From Paenibacillus sp. SYP-B3998 (GTDB lineage Bacteria > Bacillota > Bacilli > Paenibacillales > NBRC-103111): a stretch of 64,000 nucleotides of DNA. The position numbers and the translations under genes are program-made. Below are positions 53,064 through 62,246 of this stretch, piece by piece. The stretch is from contig NZ_JAAIKC010000001.1 of assembly GCF_010820665.1 (NCBI RefSeq), positions 930,001 through 994,000 of the forward strand. The letters run 5' to 3'. Each line of letters opens with the position of its first letter. Within the stretch, counting starts at the first letter, position 1. A model generated the notes under the pieces. The model searched no databases. It saw only the letters and a list, made by a program, of their open reading frames with translations, and was not told where the DNA came from.

Positions 53064-53174
53064 TTGTAGAAAATAACAATGAAATTCGTATAGATTTTAT
53101 TGACCGATGGTTGTATAATTAGAAACCGTGAAGGTCTTTTCTCAACATTAATTTAACAAAGGTAAATTAATTGC

Positions 53175-53202
53175 TGGACATTATTTCGTAATATGTTATA
53201 AT
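53175..53202 (+). promoter_or_regulatory. Predicted SigA promoter of the opp operon
   Basis: TGGACA (53175-53180) and TATAAT (53197-53202) are 16 bases apart, with a TG at 53194-53195 forming an extended -10. It leaves a long leader of about 165 bases before oppA. Confidence 0.6.
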
Positions 53203-53376
53203 TCCTTGCGTGTACTCTAGTAATTTTTTTTACCAAAGAACATTGTTAGGTAATGTAACATGAATAAAAATGCAGTCTTTTGTTTTGGGTTCTCGGTGTT
53301 AGGTTTGCGTGATTAAATCTGCCAAATACACCTGACCATAGATTTAGATATACATAATTTTAAAGGAGGAGTTTTA

Positions 53377-55059
53377 ATGAAAGCTACGAAGTGGGTTTCA
53401 ACGGCAGTGGCACTAACACTTATGGGCAGTGTTGCAATGGGCTGTGCTAAGAGTGAGGAAAAACCATCTACATCACCTGGGGATGCTAAAGGAACAACTG
53501 CACCAGCAGCTTCCAATAAACCACAACAGATTGCTATTAATATCTCTGCAGAACCACCTGTTCTGGATGTTTCTAAATCGACTGCAAACATTGTGTCCAC
53601 GTTTCTTAATGCAATTAGTGAGGGTTTATACCGTACAGACAAAGATGGTAAAGCGACTCCTGCACTTGCGGAAAAGTTCCCAGACATTTCTAGCGATGGT
53701 CTAACGTATACAGTTAAAATTCGTGACAATGCTACTTGGTCCGATGGCCAACCGGTGAAAGCTCAAGATTTCGTTTACTCCTTCAAACGCACGCTTGATC
53801 CTGCTACGAAAGCTCAATACAGCTTCATGGTAGCATGGCTTAAAGGTGGAGAAGCAGTTACGAAGGCTAAAACTCCTGAAGAAGTAAAAGCTGCCCAAGA
53901 TGCGCTTGGTGTTAAAGCAATTAACGACAAAACAATTGAAATCAAACTTGAGAAACCAATTGCATTCTTCACGCAATTGCTTGGATTCCTTGCATTCTTC
54001 CCTCAAAGAGAAGATATTGTAACGAAATTAGGCGAGAAGAATGGTGCGGATGCTGATAAAGTAATCGGTGCAGGTCCTTTCTTGCTTACGAAATGGGAAC
54101 ATGGTCAAACGCTTGAACTGGTTAAAAATGATAAATATTGGGATGCTGCTAATGTTAAACTTACAAAGGCAACGGTCAATATCGTAAAAGATACAAATAC
54201 TGGTTTGAACCTGTATGAAACAGAAGCAGCTGACCTGACTGAAATTAAAGGCGATCAGCTTAAATTGTATCAAGGTAAACCAGATAGCTCTCCAAAAGCA
54301 GAGTTAACAAACAGCTATATCATGTTCCAAACACAACGGAATCCAGCATTGGCAAACAAAAAGATTCGTCAAGCGCTAGGTATGGCAATTGATCGTCAAG
54401 CATTCGTTGATACCGTGCTTGCAAACGGTTCTGTGCCTTCTACAGGTCTAGTTCCTGAAGGTACTTCAGATGGAGCAGGCGGTAGCTTCCGTAAAACAGC
54501 AGGCGAAACGCAACCTAAGTTCGATGCTGCTAAAGCGAAACAATTGTTAGCCGATGGTTTGAAAGAAATTAATCTGACTGCTTTGCCTAAAATGAAGTTG
54601 AATGCTGATGATACAGAAGCAGCTAAAAAGTCTATTGAGTTCATTTTGGCTCAATGGAAACAAAACCTTGGTTATGAAGCTGAAGCAAACCCAGTGCCGC
54701 ATGCATTGAGAATTGAGCTTTCTTCCAAACATGACTTTGACATGGTACTGTCTCTATGGGGCGCTGACTACAATGATCCAATGACATTCCTTGATATGTG
54801 GATCACAAACGGAGAGTTTGATGAAGGTTTCTACAGCAATCCGCAATACGATGCATTGATCAAGCAAGCTCAAACTGAAGTTGATGCTTCCAAACGTGCG
54901 AAAGCTTTGGCTGATGCTGAGAAAATCCTGATGGATGATCAAGGTGTTGCTCCACTTTACTTCCGTACTCGCGCTTATGTGAAAAAGCCGGCTGTCAATG
55001 GTCTGATTCTACCTTCCTTCGGTCCTGAGTGGGAACTGAAATGGACTAGTATTAAATAA
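53377..55059 (+). CDS. oppA: Oligopeptide ABC transporter substrate-binding lipoprotein OppA
   Basis: 560 residues. A lipoprotein signal with lipobox VAMGC (Cys23) precedes a Ser/Thr/Pro-rich linker and the SBP_bac_5 fold (EPPVLDVSKSTANIVSTFLNAISEGLYRTD, LTYTVKIRDNATWSDGQPVKAQDFVYSFKR, IGAGPFLLTKWEHGQ). It captures oligopeptides outside the membrane. AAAGGAGGAG is directly upstream. It is separated from oppB by a stem-loop, as in many opp operons where the binding protein is made in excess. Confidence 0.94.
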   Translation: MKATKWVSTAVALTLMGSVAMGCAKSEEKPSTSPGDAKGTTAPAASNKPQQIAINISAEPPVLDVSKSTANIVSTFLNAISEGLYRTDKDGKATPALAEKFPDISSDGLTYTVKIRDNATWSDGQPVKAQDFVYSFKRTLDPATKAQYSFMVAWLKGGEAVTKAKTPEEVKAAQDALGVKAINDKTIEIKLEKPIAFFTQLLGFLAFFPQREDIVTKLGEKNGADADKVIGAGPFLLTKWEHGQTLELVKNDKYWDAANVKLTKATVNIVKDTNTGLNLYETEAADLTEIKGDQLKLYQGKPDSSPKAELTNSYIMFQTQRNPALANKKIRQALGMAIDRQAFVDTVLANGSVPSTGLVPEGTSDGAGGSFRKTAGETQPKFDAAKAKQLLADGLKEINLTALPKMKLNADDTEAAKKSIEFILAQWKQNLGYEAEANPVPHALRIELSSKHDFDMVLSLWGADYNDPMTFLDMWITNGEFDEGFYSNPQYDALIKQAQTEVDASKRAKALADAEKILMDDQGVAPLYFRTRAYVKKPAVNGLILPSFGPEWELKWTSIK

Positions 55060-55086
55060 CATTAGACTTAATAGTTCTACTTCATC

Positions 55087-55125
55087 AGAAGAGGCCGTTC
55101 GCACCTCGTGAGAGCGGCCTCTTCT
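55087..55125 (+). other. Stem-loop between oppA and oppB
   Basis: AGAAGAGGCCG (55087-55097) and CGGCCTCTTCT (55115-55125) form a perfect 11-bp stem, extendable through CGTTCGCAC/GTGAGAGCG. The T content after it is weak, so read-through to oppB is expected; it probably raises oppA over oppB-F expression. Confidence 0.7.
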
Positions 55126-55162
55126 AATTTCTCAGTTGTCATTTTAAATAAGGAGGAGCAAT

Positions 55163-56095
55163 ATGGTTAAGTTCATTCTTCGCCGTCTCTTATATGCGCT
55201 TATAACGTTATGGCTCATTGCAACATTTACCTTCGTATTGATGAAAAACTTGCCAGGAGATCCGCTAGGAGAAGGGGCAGAACGGATTCCTAAAGCTACG
55301 AAAGAGATGTTGCTGAAGCAATACGGATTGGATAAGCCATTGTGGGAGCAATACTTAACATTCATGAACAACATCATCCATGGCGATCTAGGAGCTTCCT
55401 TTCAATTCCCTGCACATAAAGTTACGGATATCATTAAGCAAGCATTTCCTTCTTCACTAGAGCTAGGTTTGATCTCTATTGTTATCGCTATAATTGTTGG
55501 TCTAACATTAGGGATTGTTGCAGCGTTGAAGCATAATAAAGCAGGCGATTACACAGCTATGTTTATTGCTGTACTAGGTGTTTCGATTCCATCCTTTGTA
55601 CTCGGTCCATTATTGTCTTATTACATTGGTGTTAAGTGGGGCATACTTCCTGCAGGTTTGTGGAAAGGACCTAGCTATCGAGTATTGCCGGCAATTGCCT
55701 TGTCCTTCGGTACATTAGCTATTTTGGCGCGTTTGATGCGTACCTCGATGCTGGATGTTCTGAATCAAGATTACATTAAGACGGCTAAAGCAAAAGGTCT
55801 TACTAATTTTACTGTCGTTGTGAAGCATACGATAAGAAATGCCATTTTACCAGTTATTACTATTATCGGCCCAATATTTGTAAACGTAATCACAGGCACA
55901 CTTGTTGTTGAACAAATTTTTTCAGTTCCAGGTTTGGGAAAACACTTTGTTTCTGCCGTTTATTCCAATGATTATACCATGATCTCTGGATTAACGATTT
56001 TCTACTCGAGTATTCTTATATTGGTAATCTTCTTAACGGACGTGCTATATGGCTTTATTGACCCTAGAATTCGTCTTGGGAAAGGCGGGAAATAA
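55163..56095 (+). CDS. oppB: Oligopeptide ABC transporter permease OppB
   Basis: 310 residues with six helices. The N-terminal MVKFILRRLLYALITLWLIATFTFVLMKNLPGDP pattern (partly quoted) is the canonical DppB/OppB start, and the EAA motif region DYIKTAKAKGLTN near residue 205 contacts the ATPase. AAGGAGGAG precedes the ATG. The stop abuts oppC. Confidence 0.94.
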   Translation: MVKFILRRLLYALITLWLIATFTFVLMKNLPGDPLGEGAERIPKATKEMLLKQYGLDKPLWEQYLTFMNNIIHGDLGASFQFPAHKVTDIIKQAFPSSLELGLISIVIAIIVGLTLGIVAALKHNKAGDYTAMFIAVLGVSIPSFVLGPLLSYYIGVKWGILPAGLWKGPSYRVLPAIALSFGTLAILARLMRTSMLDVLNQDYIKTAKAKGLTNFTVVVKHTIRNAILPVITIIGPIFVNVITGTLVVEQIFSVPGLGKHFVSAVYSNDYTMISGLTIFYSSILILVIFLTDVLYGFIDPRIRLGKGGK

Positions 56096-57031
56096 ATGAT
56101 GCAAACTACTTCGCATAACAACGAGAATAACAATAAGTTTGCTCCCGTTTCAAGAGCATCTTTGACTAGCGAAAGAATCGTGAGACCTTCGCTTAACTAT
56201 TGGCAGGACGCATGGAGACGACTTAAGAAAAATAGGCTGGCTATGACCGGCTTGATTATACTGGTTGCTTTAATCGTATTGGCAATTCTCGTGCCTTTTA
56301 TTTCTAGTTATGATTATCAAACGCAAGATTTGAAAATCAAAAATCAATCTCCAACAGGTGCCCATTGGTTCGGGACAGACGACTTTGGTCGTGATCTATG
56401 GACGCGGGTATGGTGGGGAACTCGAATTTCTTTGTTTATTGGTATCACAGCTGCTTTGATTGATTTGGTTATTGGGGTTATTTACGGTGGGATATCCGCT
56501 TACTATGGTGGACGTGTGGATGAAGTGATGCAGCGTACGATTGAAATCGTGTACTCTGTCCCTTATTTGTTAATCGCTATTCTACTGATTATGGTAATTG
56601 GTCCAGGTATTCCAACCATTATTTTGGCTTACAGTATTACCGGCTGGGTTCCAATGGCACGGTTGGTGCGTGGTCAAATGCTTACCTTGAAAGAACAAGA
56701 GTTTGTTCTGGCTTCTCGCACGCTCGGATCCTCAGCAATGAGAATTATTTTGCGCAGCTTGATTCCTAATGCTCTTGGTATCATTATCGTACAAATTACG
56801 TTCGTTGTACCTTCGGCAATTTTCACAGAAGCGTTCTTAAGCTTTATTGGTTTGGGGATTAGACCGCCGCTCGCCTCTTTAGGTAACTTATTGTCTGATG
56901 GCGCGAACTATATCCGTTTATATCCGCATCGACTGATTTTCCCAACTGTTATTTTCAGTTTGATTCTATTAAGCTTCAATCTGCTTGGCGATGGGCTTCG
57001 TGATGCGCTTGATCCAAAAATGCGCAAGTAA
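56096..57031 (+). CDS. oppC: Oligopeptide ABC transporter permease OppC
   Basis: 311 residues. An N-terminal cytoplasmic leader of ~50 residues with WRRLKKNRLAMTGLI precedes six helices; HWFGTDDFGRDLWTRVWWGTRISL is the family motif of DppC/OppC, and the EAA motif lies at QEFVLASRTLGSSAMRI. ATG 56096 directly follows the oppB stop; a second ATG at 56099 is equally possible. Confidence 0.93.
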   Translation: MMQTTSHNNENNNKFAPVSRASLTSERIVRPSLNYWQDAWRRLKKNRLAMTGLIILVALIVLAILVPFISSYDYQTQDLKIKNQSPTGAHWFGTDDFGRDLWTRVWWGTRISLFIGITAALIDLVIGVIYGGISAYYGGRVDEVMQRTIEIVYSVPYLLIAILLIMVIGPGIPTIILAYSITGWVPMARLVRGQMLTLKEQEFVLASRTLGSSAMRIILRSLIPNALGIIIVQITFVVPSAIFTEAFLSFIGLGIRPPLASLGNLLSDGANYIRLYPHRLIFPTVIFSLILLSFNLLGDGLRDALDPKMRK

Positions 57032-57044
57032 GAAGGGGTGAATA

Positions 57045-58082
57045 ATGATGAGCACCAATAACAATTTACTTGAAGTTAAAGATTTGAGAGTTTCGTTCCG
57101 CACGTATGCGGGAGAAGTTCAAGCTGTTCGTGGCGTGTCTTTTTCTTTGAAAAAAGGTGAAGTGTTGGCGATTGTAGGTGAGTCCGGTTGCGGGAAATCC
57201 GTTACTGCACAAACGCTCATGCGTTTAATTCCTACTCCGCCTAGTTATATAAAAAGCGGTTCAATTCTTTTTGATGGCAACACGGATATTACCAAATTGT
57301 CTAACAGTCAAATGGAGAAAATTCGTGGTTCTGAAATGGGTATGATTTTCCAAGATCCAATGACCTCATTGAATCCGACGATGAAAATCGGTGATCAAAT
57401 CACGGAAGGTTTGATCAAACACGAAGGTTTAAATAAAAAAGATGCAACGGAAAAAGCGATCGAGATTCTTACACTTGTCGGTATTAACTCTCCAGAGGGG
57501 CGTATTCATCAATATCCACACGAACTCTCTGGTGGTATGCGTCAACGCGTAATGATCGCTATTGCGCTTGCTTGTTCGCCTAAGCTTCTTATTGCTGATG
57601 AACCAACAACGGCTCTAGATGTAACGATCCAAGCTCAAATTATTGATTTAATGAAGACAATTTCGGTGAAAACGGACTCTTCTATTATCTTAATTACGCA
57701 TGACCTTGGTGTAGTTGCTGATATGGCGAAACGTGTTGTTGTTATGTATGCAGGTAAGATTGTTGAGCAGGGGACCGTAGATGAAATTTTCTATGATCCG
57801 CAACACCCGTATACGTGGGGCTTGCTGCGATCCGTACCGCGTTTGGATACGAATAGCGATGAAGAGTTGATCCCGATTCCGGGAACGCCTCCCGATCTTT
57901 TTGCACCACCCCAAGGCTGTGCTTTTGCAGCTAGATGTCCATATGCAATGAGCATTTGCGTTGAAGAAGATCCAGAGCATACGACGCTATCAGAGACGCA
58001 CAGCTCCGCTTGTTGGCTGCTGCACCCGGATGCTCCACAAGTGGAACGTCCAGTAGGAGTGGGAGGTCACCACAATGGCTAA
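57045..58082 (+). CDS. oppD: Oligopeptide ABC transporter ATPase OppD
   Basis: 345 residues with Walker A GESGCGKS near residue 41, Q-loop, signature LSGGMRQRVMIA, Walker B LLIADEPTTALD, switch His in ITHDLG, and the C-terminal oligopeptide domain with the Cys-rich CAFAARCPYAMSIC that binds an iron-sulfur cluster in some OppD proteins. Two ATGs (57045, 57048) follow AAGGGGTGA. The stop overlaps oppF by 8 bases. Confidence 0.94.
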   Translation: MMSTNNNLLEVKDLRVSFRTYAGEVQAVRGVSFSLKKGEVLAIVGESGCGKSVTAQTLMRLIPTPPSYIKSGSILFDGNTDITKLSNSQMEKIRGSEMGMIFQDPMTSLNPTMKIGDQITEGLIKHEGLNKKDATEKAIEILTLVGINSPEGRIHQYPHELSGGMRQRVMIAIALACSPKLLIADEPTTALDVTIQAQIIDLMKTISVKTDSSIILITHDLGVVADMAKRVVVMYAGKIVEQGTVDEIFYDPQHPYTWGLLRSVPRLDTNSDEELIPIPGTPPDLFAPPQGCAFAARCPYAMSICVEEDPEHTTLSETHSSACWLLHPDAPQVERPVGVGGHHNG

Positions 58083-59031
58083 TCAACCGATATTACAAAT
58101 TCGCAATATGAAAAAGCATTTCAATCTGGGTAACGGCAAAGTGTTGAAAGCCGTTGATAATTTCTCTATTGAAATTAACCGGGGTGAAACATTCGGCCTC
58201 GTTGGAGAGTCCGGTTGCGGGAAATCTACAGCAGGTAGAACCATCATTAAGTTGTACGATGCAACTGAGGGCGAAGTGCTTTTCAATGGTGAAGATGTTC
58301 ATAAACTTAAAGGTAAAAAGTTGAAAGATTTTAACCGCAATATGCAAATGGTATTCCAAGATCCATACGCGTCGCTAAACCCGCGTATGACTGTTGGGAA
58401 TATTATTGCAGAAGGCATTGATATTCATGGTCTGTACAAAGGCGCTGAACGTAAAGAGAAGGTAATGGAACTGCTAAGGGCTGTTGGTCTAAATGATGAG
58501 CACGCCAATCGGTTTCCCCATGAATTTTCTGGTGGTCAGCGTCAACGGATCGGAATTGCTCGTGCGTTAGCGATTGAGCCGCAATTCATTATTGCCGATG
58601 AACCAATCTCTGCCCTGGACGTTTCCGTACAAGCACAGGTTGTGAATCTGTTTAAAAAATTGCAAAAAGAACGTGGCCTTACGTACTTGTTTATTGCGCA
58701 TGATTTGGCGATGGTAAAACATATCTCTGATCGTATTGGCGTTATGTATTTGGGTAACTTGGTTGAGGTTACAACTTCAAAAGATTTATATGCAAAGCCA
58801 TTGCATCCTTATACACAATCGCTGCTTTCTGCGATTCCAATCCCAGATCCAGAGATCGAGCGTACGCGTGAACGGATTATTTTGCAGGGGGATGTACCAA
58901 GCCCGCTCAATCCGCCAAGCGGCTGTCCATTCCGGACGCGCTGTCCAAAGGCTATGCCGCAATGCGCGGACTCGATGCCGCCAACTAAAGAAGTAGAACC
59001 GCATCACTTTGTAGCTTGTCATTTGTACTAA
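58075..59031 (+). CDS. oppF: Oligopeptide ABC transporter ATPase OppF
   Basis: 318 residues. Walker A GESGCGKST near residue 43, signature FSGGQRQRIGIARALA, Walker B IIADEPISALD, and the C-terminal Cys motif CPFRTRCPKAMPQC are all present. It pairs with OppD as the second nucleotide-binding subunit. GGGAGGT lies before the ATG. It ends the opp operon at an intrinsic terminator. Confidence 0.94.
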   Translation: MANQPILQIRNMKKHFNLGNGKVLKAVDNFSIEINRGETFGLVGESGCGKSTAGRTIIKLYDATEGEVLFNGEDVHKLKGKKLKDFNRNMQMVFQDPYASLNPRMTVGNIIAEGIDIHGLYKGAERKEKVMELLRAVGLNDEHANRFPHEFSGGQRQRIGIARALAIEPQFIIADEPISALDVSVQAQVVNLFKKLQKERGLTYLFIAHDLAMVKHISDRIGVMYLGNLVEVTTSKDLYAKPLHPYTQSLLSAIPIPDPEIERTRERIILQGDVPSPLNPPSGCPFRTRCPKAMPQCADSMPPTKEVEPHHFVACHLY

Positions 59032-59038
59032 TATTTGG

Positions 59039-59066
59039 AGCCGTCCCGAAGGGGGCGGCTTTTTGA
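59039..59066 (+). terminator. Intrinsic terminator of the opp operon
   Basis: AGCCGTCCC and GGGGCGGCT pair around GAAG, followed by TTTTT. Confidence 0.85.
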
Positions 59067-59106
59067 TGTTGTTCACCTATCAAATGTAATTAAAAAAAAT
59101 ACAGTT

Positions 59107-59135
59107 TTGACGATTGCCATTTATACGTGTACAAT
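59107..59135 (+). promoter_or_regulatory. Predicted SigA promoter of bshC-ahcY
   Basis: TTGACG (59107-59112) and TACAAT (59130-59135) are 17 bases apart, about 55 bases before bshC. Confidence 0.65.
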
Positions 59136-59188
59136 TAAATAAGAATTAGGTCTTTTTTATTTGGGATGAAGAGGAGACAGCGTCGCAT

Positions 59189-60823
59189 ATGCAAATGGAA
59201 ACTTTTCATTGGAAGAAAAGTCAGACTCTTGCTGATGATTACATCTTACATGCAATACAAGCAGATGGGTTATTTCCCTATCATTACAGAAACTCAAATG
59301 ACTGGATGGAACGTGCGCAATGGCTAAGTGCGCCAACGAAAGCGCCGCAAGTAGATCGTCATAAGCTAGTTAAGGTGTTAACTGCCTATAATGAACGTAT
59401 AGGTAACTTACCCGCAGCGACAGCATATATATCAGCGCTAGCACAAAATGACGCCCTAGCTATAGTTGGAGGTCAGCAGGCGGGTTTATTTGGAGGTCCG
59501 CTCTTAGTTCTGTATAAAGCGATTACGATTATTCAGTTAGCGCGTGAGTGGAGCGAGAAATTAAAGCGACCAGTGGTTCCTATTTTTTGGATTGCTGGCG
59601 AAGATCACGATTTCGATGAAGTCAATCATATTTATACCTTAACTAGTACACAGCAGGTTGAAAAAATAAAAGTGGAACATCCTAATGGACAACGTACCTC
59701 GGTGAGTAAGTTGCCGTTATCTTCTGTTGTTTGGATGGAAGCTTTGGAGTCATTAGATCAATCTTTAATGGATACGGAGTTCAAGGGAGCTTTGCTAGAC
59801 AAGTTGAAGCAAACGACAGAAGGCGCAGGCACCTTATCGGATGCATTTGCGAGATGGATGGCTGTCTTGTTTGGCGAATACGGGCTTGTTTTGATCGATT
59901 CTGACGAACCAGCTCTTCGAGAAATAGAAGCGGAAATGTTTGAACAGTTAGTTATTCAAAACGAATCGCTAACGGCGGCGCTTGTCAAAACCCGCGCAGA
60001 GGTCGAGGCTGCAGGCTACGATGCTCAAGCAGAAATAGCTGAGGATGGCGCCAATTTATTCGTATTTACAGGCGGACATCGAATGCTGCTGTATCGTGAA
60101 GATGGACGTTTCGTTGATAAAAAGAAAGCATACACCTTTTCTCGTGAACAATTACATGATCTAGCCCTGACGTCACCCGAACAATTCAGCAATAATGTGA
60201 TGACGAGACCGCTGATGCAAGAGTTTTTGTTTCCGGTTCTAGCTACTGTATTGGGACCAGGAGAAATTGCGTATTGGGCATTAACCAGACAGGCGTTTGA
60301 ACTCTTCGACATGAAAATGCCAATCGTTGCGCCGCGACTAGAGTTCACATTGATTGAGGGTACAGTACAAAAAAATATGAACAAGTATGACTTTAGTTTC
60401 GAAGATGTTCTTGAACGTTTCGAGGAGAAGAAACAGGAGTGGCTAGATGCGCAGGATACATTGAAGCTTGCAGAACGCTTCGAAGCGGTGAAAGCGCAAT
60501 TCCAAGCTAATTATTCACCTCTTGTAGATTCTTTAGCTGCAATTAATCCAGGTGTTAAAAAGCTTGGAGAAACGAATTTAGCTAAAATTGTCGATCAAAT
60601 TGAGTTCTTGCAAAATAAAGCATCGGATGCCTACAAGACGCAATTCGATTCAGCGCTCAGACAGCTTGAACGCATTCGATTTACCATAATTCCCCTCGCA
60701 AAGCCCCAAGAAAGAGTGTATAATGGGTGTGCTTATCTAAATCGATATGGTAATGATTGGCTGACGAATTTGATACAAACACCGATACCAGTTGACGGTT
60801 TGCACCGCATTTATTATCTATAG
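59189..60823 (+). CDS. bshC: Bacillithiol biosynthesis cysteine-adding enzyme BshC
   Basis: 544 residues of the BshC (YllA) family, which attaches cysteine to glucosaminyl-malate to give bacillithiol. Family segments include VGGQQAGLFGGPLLVLYKAITI near residue 91, PVVPIFWIAGEDHDFDEVNH near 128, and a long coiled coil (~400-500) that forms the dimer. AGAGGAGA precedes the ATG; the second ATG 6 bases on is also possible. It is next to mraZ in Bacillus as here, but here ahcY intervenes and its ribosome site overlaps the bshC stop. Confidence 0.94.
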   Translation: MQMETFHWKKSQTLADDYILHAIQADGLFPYHYRNSNDWMERAQWLSAPTKAPQVDRHKLVKVLTAYNERIGNLPAATAYISALAQNDALAIVGGQQAGLFGGPLLVLYKAITIIQLAREWSEKLKRPVVPIFWIAGEDHDFDEVNHIYTLTSTQQVEKIKVEHPNGQRTSVSKLPLSSVVWMEALESLDQSLMDTEFKGALLDKLKQTTEGAGTLSDAFARWMAVLFGEYGLVLIDSDEPALREIEAEMFEQLVIQNESLTAALVKTRAEVEAAGYDAQAEIAEDGANLFVFTGGHRMLLYREDGRFVDKKKAYTFSREQLHDLALTSPEQFSNNVMTRPLMQEFLFPVLATVLGPGEIAYWALTRQAFELFDMKMPIVAPRLEFTLIEGTVQKNMNKYDFSFEDVLERFEEKKQEWLDAQDTLKLAERFEAVKAQFQANYSPLVDSLAAINPGVKKLGETNLAKIVDQIEFLQNKASDAYKTQFDSALRQLERIRFTIIPLAKPQERVYNGCAYLNRYGNDWLTNLIQTPIPVDGLHRIYYL

Positions 60824-60836
60824 GAGGTAATTGAAT

Positions 60837-62099
60837 ATGGAAGCAGTGGAAAAAAGTATTGTAACGGATATGAGTTTAGCTCCAGAAGGGCATTTGAAGA
60901 TCGATTGGGTACAGGCACATATGCCGGTTTTGAATCGCATTCGTGAGCAATTCGAAAAAGAACAGCCTTTCAAAGGTTTAAAGGTAACGATTTCCTTGCA
61001 TTTGGAAGCGAAAACCGCGTATTTGGCCAAAGTCGTAAAAGCTGGCGGAGCGGAAGTGACGATTACAGGAAGCAATCCGCTTTCTACACAGGATGATGTA
61101 TGTGCGGCGCTGGTCGAAGACGGAATTACGGTATTTGCTAAATACAATCCGAGTCCGCAAGAATACAAGGAATTGCTCATTAAAGCGCTGGAAACAAAGC
61201 CAGACTTAATTATTGACGATGGTGGCGATCTCGTTTCAATTCTTCATTCAGAGCGCAAAGATTTAGGCGTACAGGTAAGAGGCGGAGCGGAAGAAACGAC
61301 GACAGGTATTTTGCGACTTAAGGCAATGGAAAAAGAAGGGAAGCTTGAATTCCCGATGGTTGCTGTTAACGATGCTTTCTGTAAATATTTGTTTGATAAC
61401 CGTTACGGAACAGGTCAGTCCGTTTGGGATGGCATTAATCGCACAACAAACCTTGTCGTAGCTGGTAAAACAGTTGTTGTTGTTGGTTATGGCTGGTGTG
61501 GTAAAGGCGTAGCCATGCGTGCCAAAGGTTTAGGCGCGAATGTTATAGTAACGGAAATTGACGCGATCAAAGCGGTTGAAGCTTACATGGACGGTTTCGC
61601 TGTCATGCCGATGAGCGAAGCAGCTAAATTAGGAGATTTCTTCGTAACCGTAACAGGTAATCGTGATGTTATCCGCGGCGAGCATTACGAAGTGATGAAA
61701 GATGGAGCTATTCTTTCTAACGCAGGTCACTTCGACGTAGAGGTTAACAAGCCTGAACTAGAAGCGATGTCTGTTTCTAAGCGCACAGTTCGTCGCAATA
61801 TTGAAGAGTATCAATTGGCAGATGGACGCAAATTTTACATTCTTGCAGAAGGACGTCTTGTGAATCTTGCAGCAGGTGATGGTCATCCGGCTGAGATTAT
61901 GGATATGACATTTGCACTGCAAGCAATCTCCTTGAAATATGTGAATGAGCAGTATGAGAGCTTGGGTAAAACAGTTGTTAGCGTTCCTTATGTATTGGAC
62001 GAGCAAGTAGCTAGATACAAGCTGGCATCTCTTGGTACGAGCATTGACGCATTGACAGAAGAGCAGAAGGTATACTTAGATAGTTGGGCGGAGCATTAA
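60837..62099 (+). CDS. ahcY: S-adenosylhomocysteine hydrolase, short archaeal/Thermotoga-like type
   Basis: 420 residues. Substrate-site residues are present: LHLEAKTA, DDGGDL, EETTTG, a VNDAFCKYLFDN motif with the conserved Lys and Asp-Asn, GHFDVE, and GDGHP. The NAD motif is GYGWCGKG rather than the GYGDVGKG of eukaryotic and many bacterial enzymes, and the C-terminal KPDHYRY tail is missing, as in short archaeal and Thermotoga enzymes. It splits S-adenosylhomocysteine (or possibly S-inosylhomocysteine) to homocysteine. AGGAGGT, 8 bases before ATG 60837, overlaps the bshC stop, so the two form an operon linking methyl-cycle and thiol metabolism. Confidence 0.93.
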   Translation: MEAVEKSIVTDMSLAPEGHLKIDWVQAHMPVLNRIREQFEKEQPFKGLKVTISLHLEAKTAYLAKVVKAGGAEVTITGSNPLSTQDDVCAALVEDGITVFAKYNPSPQEYKELLIKALETKPDLIIDDGGDLVSILHSERKDLGVQVRGGAEETTTGILRLKAMEKEGKLEFPMVAVNDAFCKYLFDNRYGTGQSVWDGINRTTNLVVAGKTVVVVGYGWCGKGVAMRAKGLGANVIVTEIDAIKAVEAYMDGFAVMPMSEAAKLGDFFVTVTGNRDVIRGEHYEVMKDGAILSNAGHFDVEVNKPELEAMSVSKRTVRRNIEEYQLADGRKFYILAEGRLVNLAAGDGHPAEIMDMTFALQAISLKYVNEQYESLGKTVVSVPYVLDEQVARYKLASLGTSIDALTEEQKVYLDSWAEH

Positions 62100-62113
62100 A
62101 ATATAAAAAAAGT

Positions 62114-62150
62114 AGCTCGAAGGAATGATCTTCCTTCGAGCTTTTTTTGT
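62114..62150 (+). terminator. Intrinsic terminator after ahcY
   Basis: AGCTCGAAGGAA (62114-62125) and TTCCTTCGAGCT (62131-62142) form a perfect 12-bp stem, followed by TTTTTT. Confidence 0.92.
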
Positions 62151-62246
62151 GTTTACAAAGCCTCTTTGAGTGCGCGTGCAACCTTTCTTTTTCCATATCC
62201 GTTAATAGGTTGCATGAACCAAAATATGGAAACGGGGATGGGCGAA

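Noticed and set aside
53100-53119. TTGACC with TATAAT as a promoter in the oppA upstream region
   Set aside because: The spacer is only 8 bases; the boxes at 53175 and 53197 fit better.
55087-55125. Mobile element or CRISPR-type repeat between oppA and oppB
   Set aside because: A single perfect stem-loop with no further copies nearby; typical intercistronic hairpin.
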